This document shows, piece after piece, positions 6,608-8,649 of a stretch of DNA of 8,649 nt; the stretch's first letter is position 1; every line of letters begins with the position of its first letter. Made by a program: the position numbers and the translations under genes. A model generated the notes under the pieces. It had not been told where the DNA came from. It was given only the letters and a program-made list of their open reading frames with translations, and did no database searches. The stretch comes from UBA10103 sp964437185 (GTDB lineage: Bacteria; Patescibacteriota; Minisyncoccia; Phycocordibacterales; UBA2100): the NCBI GenBank assembly GCA_964437185.1, contig CAYTFU010000020.1:1-8649 (forward strand), in the 5' to 3' direction.

Positions 6608-7126
6608 ATGTCCAAAAGCCCCCCGATCACCGCCGCCTGTGAAAAATACCTGGCCCTATACGGTGAACCCAATCGCGTCTACTGCCCCGGATGCGGAAAC
6701 GACGCGAGCCCATCGGTCGTGTTCCCAAACGCGACAATCGTCTACCTTGATCCAAACGTGGTGGGCCTCGCCGAGATCAAGGACGAATTCCCTGATGCTG
6801 AAGTGGTCCACGCTACAGCTGAAGAGTATGCCCCGAAGGGGGAATTTGGTCTCGTCGTGAGCATGCGCGCACATGCTCCGATGACAGCACAAATCCGAAG
6901 CCTCCGTGTCGGCGGGCATGTGCTGATTGACAACACGTTCTCAGAACGGGCGTTCGAGTCACCTGGACTGGAGCTGATTGCGGCGATCACGGAAGATAGC
7001 GGAATGTATGCGATAATCGCCGGCGATATGGCCCGATTCTTGGAAGTCGATCCGGATAATAATCCGTACGATTTCACAAACAGTCGGAAGGAGAAGGCGG
7101 CTTACTACGTATTCCGCAAGAAATGA
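6608..7126 (+). CDS. Small SAM-methyltransferase-like protein (Rossmann fold), activity unassigned
   Basis: 172 residues. The order of elements resembles a class I SAM-dependent methyltransferase: VYCPGCGNDASPS (residues 24-36) in the motif I place, IVYLDPN (44-50) with an acidic residue ending beta2, AEVVHATAEEYAP (64-76), FGLVVSMRAHAPM (80-92) as beta4/motif IV, and LRVGGHVLIDN (99-109) as the usual pre-beta5 turn. Motif I is odd: CPGCGND replaces the common D/E-x-G-x-G-x-G, and C26-x-x-C29 could bind metal instead. There is no recognisable substrate-binding domain. The start ATG at 6608 is chosen because AAAGGA lies 10 nt before it; an upstream TTG at 6545 would add 21 poorly conserved-looking residues. 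The gene ends just before a strong hairpin. It may be an inactive or divergent methyltransferase. Confidence 0.6.
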   Translation: MSKSPPITAACEKYLALYGEPNRVYCPGCGNDASPSVVFPNATIVYLDPNVVGLAEIKDEFPDAEVVHATAEEYAPKGEFGLVVSMRAHAPMTAQIRSLRVGGHVLIDNTFSERAFESPGLELIAAITEDSGMYAIIAGDMARFLEVDPDNNPYDFTNSRKEKAAYYVFRKK

Positions 7127-7143
7127 CGCGGCGAGATGAACCC

Positions 7144-7171
7144 AACGGCGCGACCCCCAGGTCGCGCCGTT
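7144..7171. terminator. Strong GC-rich hairpin after the methyltransferase-like gene
   Basis: A perfect 12-bp stem AACGGCGCGACC/GGTCGCGCCGTT with the 4-nt loop CCCA begins 17 nt after the stop codon. It is followed by TCTCATTG rather than a true T-run, so termination strength is uncertain; it may work together with the next hairpin. Confidence 0.6.
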
Positions 7172-7186
7172 CTCATTGATGTAAAC

Positions 7187-7222
7187 AAAAACCGCCGTGC
7201 TCCAGAGGGAGTCGGCGTTTTT
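7187..7222. terminator. Bidirectional terminator-like hairpin, first copy (start of direct repeat 1)
   Basis: AAAAA on the left and TTTTT on the right flank a stem CGCCG/CGGCG (one bulged C) continued by CTCC/GGAG across a small internal loop. T-runs on both strands suit termination from either side. A homologous hairpin occurs at 8062-8099. Confidence 0.7.
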
Positions 7223-7230
7223 CTCGTCAC

Positions 7231-7291
7231 CCCGATTCTTCGATCGGGGTCCCGACTTTCTACACCTTTCCATAGGTGTGAAAGTCGTCAC
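7231..7291 (+). repeat. 61-nt double-hairpin unit 1
   Basis: Hairpin 1: CCCCGAT/ATCGGGG with loop TCTTCG (7230-7249). Hairpin 2: GACTTTC/GAAAGTC plus ACACCT/AGGTGT, one bulged T and loop TTCCAT. It ends GTCAC. Same length and layout as the other three units. Confidence 0.85.
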
Positions 7292-7324
7292 ATAACCAGG
7301 TAAGCACACTTGCAGTAATTTCAT

Positions 7325-7385
7325 CCCAACTCTGCGGTTGGGATCCCGACTTTCTACACCTTTCCATAGGTGTGAAAGTCGTCAC
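7325..7385 (+). repeat. 61-nt double-hairpin unit 2
   Basis: Hairpin 1: CCCAAC/GTTGGG with loop TCTGCG; an extra T-A pair (7324, 7343) extends it. Hairpin 2: GACTTTC/GAAAGTC plus ACACCT/AGGTGT, loop TTCCAT. The second hairpin is identical to that of unit 1, while the first differs by paired changes. Confidence 0.85.
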
Positions 7386-7405
7386 TTTTTTGCCTGCCCC
7401 GCGTG

Positions 7406-7431
7406 CCCTCCTTAGCTTTAGCGGCGGAGGG
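7406..7431. repeat. Extra GC-rich inverted repeat inside direct repeat 1
   Basis: CCCTCC (7406-7411) and GGAGGG (7426-7431) enclose 14 nt that include AGCTTTAGC. It sits in a segment present only in copy 1 of the long repeat, just before the shared tail. It resembles dispersed stem-loops of compact genomes, but only one copy is in the window. Confidence 0.5.
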
Positions 7432-7458
7432 TCCATTAACCCCGTCTTTCCCGCACCC

Positions 7459-7486
7459 TTGACAGACAATATACCAAAAGTAGTAT
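7459..7486 (+). promoter_or_regulatory. Promoter of the RelB/YafQ-like TA pair, with tandem repeat operator
   Basis: TTGACA (7459-7464, perfect) and TAGTAT (7481-7486) are 16 nt apart. The -10 ends 8 nt before the ATG at 7495, so the mRNA is probably leaderless or nearly so. TAGTATAT is repeated in tandem at 7481-7488 and 7489-7496, and ATATAC at 7469-7474 is inverted against GTATAT at 7483-7488. These repeats cover the -10 and the start, a natural place for ribbon-helix-helix antitoxin binding. Confidence 0.65.
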
Positions 7487-7494
7487 ATTAGTAT

Positions 7495-7767
7495 ATGCAT
7501 ACAACATTCACTATAAAGACTGATAAGAAGCTTCATAAAGAGGCTAAGAAAACGGCATTGATGCTCGGTATCCCCCTTACCACGATTATCAACGCGAAAC
7601 TAAAGGAATTTGTGCGTGAGCAATCAATAACTGTATCCGCCCGTCCAGCTCCCCGACTGGAGAAAATCGCCGAATGGGAGAAAATAAGCGCCGAAATGGA
7701 CAAGGGCGATTCTCAATCATTTTCAGATGTCGAGGATTTGATCAAACATTTGGGTCTTGAAAAATAG
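7495..7767 (+). CDS. RelB/DinJ-family antitoxin (ribbon-helix-helix)
   Basis: 90 residues. The N-terminal half, TFTIKTDKKLHKEAKKTALMLGIPLTTIINAKLKEFVREQ, has the ribbon-helix-helix pattern of RelB/DinJ antitoxins: a short strand, then two helices with the conserved G-I-P turn. The C-terminal half (LEKIAEWEKISAEMDKGD, FSDVEDLIKHLGLEK) is acidic and should wrap the toxin. The toxin starts 2 nt after its stop, so the pair is coupled. The start is fixed by a perfect -35 box and a -10 box immediately before the ATG. It is expected to repress its own promoter at the tandem TAGTATAT repeats. The whole pair lies between two long direct repeats. Confidence 0.88.
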   Translation: MHTTFTIKTDKKLHKEAKKTALMLGIPLTTIINAKLKEFVREQSITVSARPAPRLEKIAEWEKISAEMDKGDSQSFSDVEDLIKHLGLEK

Positions 7768-7769
7768 AC

Positions 7770-8036
7770 ATGCTCATCGCTATTCAAACAAGCGGTTTCA
7801 AGAAGAAAACAGATAAGCTGCCAAAAAAAATCCGCGGAGCGCTCGCTGAACGCTTACGCCTTTTTGTGCGGGAGCCATTTCACTCACTCCTCGACAATCA
7901 CAAACTCACTGGCAACCGGAAACATCAGCGCAGTATCAACATCACCGGAGATTGGCGGCTTATCTTCGAGCCTTACGATGAACATACCGTGCGGCTTATC
8001 GATGTCGACACACATCACAATCTGTACGGAAAGTAG
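7770..8036 (+). CDS. YafQ/RelE-like mRNA interferase toxin
   Basis: 88 residues, basic. It has the RelE/YafQ layout: an N-terminal strand, helices FKKKTDKLPKKIRGALAERLRLF, then DNHKLTGNRKHQRSINITGDWRLIFEP, and the tail VRLIDVDTHHNLYGK. HKLTG, the INITGDWRLIF strands and the T-H-x-x-L tail match YafQ-type toxins, in which a late histidine is catalytic; H82 or H83 is the candidate here. The expected role is ribosome-dependent cleavage of mRNA, neutralised by the upstream antitoxin. The ATG is 2 nt after the antitoxin stop with no Shine-Dalgarno, so it probably depends on reinitiation. It is followed by an 8-bp hairpin and then a terminator-like hairpin. Confidence 0.86.
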   Translation: MLIAIQTSGFKKKTDKLPKKIRGALAERLRLFVREPFHSLLDNHKLTGNRKHQRSINITGDWRLIFEPYDEHTVRLIDVDTHHNLYGK

Positions 8037-8055
8037 TACGCATGTCTCATGCGTA
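8037..8055. repeat. Perfect 8-bp hairpin after the toxin gene
   Basis: TACGCATG/CATGCGTA with a TCT loop begins directly after the toxin stop. No T-run follows on plus. It may protect the 3' end or be part of the cassette boundary. Confidence 0.55.
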
Positions 8056-8061
8056 GCACGC

Positions 8062-8099
8062 AAAAAACACCGTGCTCCTGATGCGGAGTCGGCGTTTTT
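8062..8099. terminator. Bidirectional terminator-like hairpin, second copy (start of direct repeat 2)
   Basis: A-run on the left and TTTTT on the right; stem CACCG/CGGCG then CTCC/GGAG. It is homologous to 7187-7222. On plus the stem has one A-C mismatch; on minus this is a G-U pair. Confidence 0.7.
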
Positions 8100-8106
8100 C
8101 TCTTGT

Positions 8107-8167
8107 CCCGACTCTACGGTCGGGATCCCGACTTTCTACACCTTTACATAGGCGTGAAAGTCGTCAC
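8107..8167 (+). repeat. 61-nt double-hairpin unit 3
   Basis: Hairpin 1: CCCGAC/GTCGGG, loop TCTACG. Hairpin 2: GACTTTC/GAAAGTC plus ACACCT/AGGCGT, loop TTACAT. The ACACCT/AGGCGT arm has one A-C mismatch on plus (G-U on minus) and is intermediate between units 1-2 and unit 4. GTCGGGATCCCGAC at 8119-8132 is also a perfect palindrome. Confidence 0.85.
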
Positions 8168-8205
8168 AAAAACCAAAGTAAACACACATTTGCAGTAATG
8201 TTCAT

Positions 8206-8266
8206 CCCAACTTTGCGGTTGGGATCCCGACTTTCTACGCCTTTCCATAGGCGTGAAAGTCGTCAC
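8206..8266 (+). repeat. 61-nt double-hairpin unit 4
   Basis: Hairpin 1: CCCAAC/GTTGGG, loop TTTGCG. Hairpin 2: GACTTTC/GAAAGTC plus ACGCCT/AGGCGT, loop TTCCAT. Against unit 2 the third pair of the inner arm changed from A-T to G-C on both sides. Confidence 0.85.
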
Positions 8267-8300
8267 ACTCTTTTGTTCCGTCCATTAACCCCGTCTTTCC

Positions 8301-8410
8301 GGAGCGTCAAACGTAGTATAAGGAACAACGTTATTCCTGTTGTGTGCTCGATCGAGACACACAAATCGACGATAAACTTCATTCCCGGAGGAAATCAGCA
8401 GATCTTTTTT
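8301..8410 (-). other. 16S rRNA 3' trailer with two inverted repeats
   Basis: Downstream of the 16S gene on its strand, no gene follows. Two inverted repeats are visible: TTGTGTG/CACACAA at 8340-8364 with an inner CTC-GATC-GAG, and AGGAACAACGTTATTCCT at 8321-8338, which pairs fully on minus with a U-G wobble. They may be processing or end-forming stems of the 16S precursor. Neither has a T-run directly after it. CCTCC, read on minus, lies at 8387-8391. Confidence 0.4.
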
Positions 8411-8649
8411 GAATGATTCCACGAGCAGCTTCCGCTACCCGTGCCTTGTTACGACTTAGTCTTTGTCATTGAGTTTGCCTTGGTACATCGCAAGGATGTC
8501 CTTCGGGCACTCCCAACTTCCCTGACTTGACGGGCGGTGAGTACAAAGCTTGAGAACGTATTCACCGCGGTGTGGCTGACCCGCGATTACTAGTGATTCC
8601 GGCTTCATGAGGTCGGGTTGCAGACCTCAATCCGAACTGGCGCCGCTTT
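8411..8649 (-). rRNA. rrs: 16S ribosomal RNA, 3' part; 5' part outside window
   Basis: Read on minus from 8649, conserved blocks appear in order: GGAATCACTAGTAATCGC, GGTGAATACGTTC, TTGTACTCACCGCCCGTCA, AAGTCGTAACAAGG, and the helix 45 hairpin with GGAA tetraloop (GTAGC-GGAA-GCTGC extended by CACG/CGTG). The decoding-site adenines 1492/1493 are kept. Position 1396 is T instead of A, and the pair 1409-1491 is A-T instead of C-G (E. coli numbering by eye). After helix 45 the sequence is GGAATCATTC instead of GGATCACCTCC, so the true 3' end is uncertain; 8411 is approximate. No 23S or tRNA follows within the window except the tRNA-Ile at its far end. Confidence 0.93.

Larger units (their letters stand above)
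7187..7451 (+). repeat. Long direct repeat, copy 1 (upstream of RelB/YafQ-like TA pair)
   Basis: Composite element: terminator-like hairpin (7187-7222), 61-nt double-hairpin unit 1 (7231-7291), a 33-nt linker containing TTGCAGTAAT, unit 2 (7325-7385), a roughly 45-nt insert with its own hairpin, and the tail GTCCATTAACCCCG continuing to 7451. The same order, without the insert, occurs at 8062-8300 after the TA pair. No coding sequence is supported here; minus-strand open frames run through the repeats and echo them. This entry also covers the gene-free stretch 7127-7494. Confidence 0.8.
8062..8300 (+). repeat. Long direct repeat, copy 2 (downstream of RelB/YafQ-like TA pair)
   Basis: Same composite as 7187-7451: terminator-like hairpin, double-hairpin unit 3 (8107-8167), a 38-nt linker containing TTTGCAGTAATG, unit 4 (8206-8266), and the tail GTCCATTAACCCCG ending at 8300. 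The 21-bp tail is identical in both copies. The insert with the 7406-7431 hairpin is absent. No coding sequence is supported in this region. Confidence 0.8.

Noticed and set aside
113..7126. Alternative genetic code with TGA as glycine
   Set aside because: TGA ends nspC and the methyltransferase-like gene at natural C-termini, and no in-frame TGA is needed in any gene.
7260..7536. Small minus-strand frames over the repeats
   Set aside because: Their peptides repeat each other because they read the 61-nt units; no start context and no homology.
8062..8099. Rho-independent terminator used only by the YafQ-like toxin gene
   Set aside because: The same hairpin occurs before the TA pair as part of the long repeat and has T-runs on both strands, so it is better described as a repeat-borne, bidirectional element.
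7187..8300. CRISPR array
   Set aside because: Only four units in two pairs, with 33- and 38-nt linkers that are homologous to one another and a 721-nt gap; no unique spacers and no cas genes.
7187..8300. Integron cassette with attC sites
   Set aside because: The units are hairpin-rich, but I see no convincing GTTRRRY core or R'/R'' simple-site pair, and no integrase.

Overview
The window looks like a chromosomal segment from a small-genome bacterium, most plausibly a Candidate Phyla Radiation (Patescibacteria/Parcubacteria-like) lineage. That placement is inference. It rests on a divergent 16S rRNA 3' end, a 16S gene with no 23S gene next to it, very compact genes with few Shine-Dalgarno sites, and two small toxin-antitoxin (TA) modules. 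TGA is used as a stop (genes ending at 113 and 7126), so the TGA-glycine code of some CPR lineages does not apply.

Layout. Positions 1-41 hold the 5' half of a tRNA-Ile(GAU) on the minus strand. Positions 113-4907 hold a tight minus-strand operon, transcribed from high to low coordinates: arginine decarboxylase, agmatinase, carboxyspermidine dehydrogenase, carboxyspermidine decarboxylase. Together they form a complete route from arginine to spermidine without S-adenosylmethionine: arginine to agmatine to putrescine, then reductive condensation with aspartate semialdehyde to carboxyspermidine, then decarboxylation to spermidine. Upstream of the operon lie a VOC/PhnB-like protein (5001-5474) and a Phd/RelE TA pair (5514-5997), both minus strand and each with a recognisable promoter.

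From 6179 the genes run on the plus strand: a one-helix membrane protein, a small orphan protein resembling a SAM-methyltransferase fold, and a second TA pair (RelB-like antitoxin, YafQ/RelE-like toxin, 7495-8036). This second pair is bracketed by two copies of a long direct repeat of about 240-265 bp. Each copy contains a terminator-like hairpin, two 61-nt double-hairpin units and a common 21-bp tail. The four 61-nt units show compensatory base changes, so their RNA or single-strand structure seems to be conserved. The window ends with the 3' part of a 16S rRNA gene on the minus strand (8411-8649).

The main points for a second look are: the 61-nt double-hairpin units and the repeat-bracketed TA cassette; a 16S 3' tail in which the anti-Shine-Dalgarno is missing or displaced behind a possible hairpin; several promoters whose -10 box sits 6-8 nt before the ATG, implying leaderless mRNAs; the 8.4-kb separation of 16S from tRNA-Ile on the same strand; and a bias of hairpin mispairs (A-C on plus, G-U on minus) suggesting that the minus-strand RNA is the folded one.
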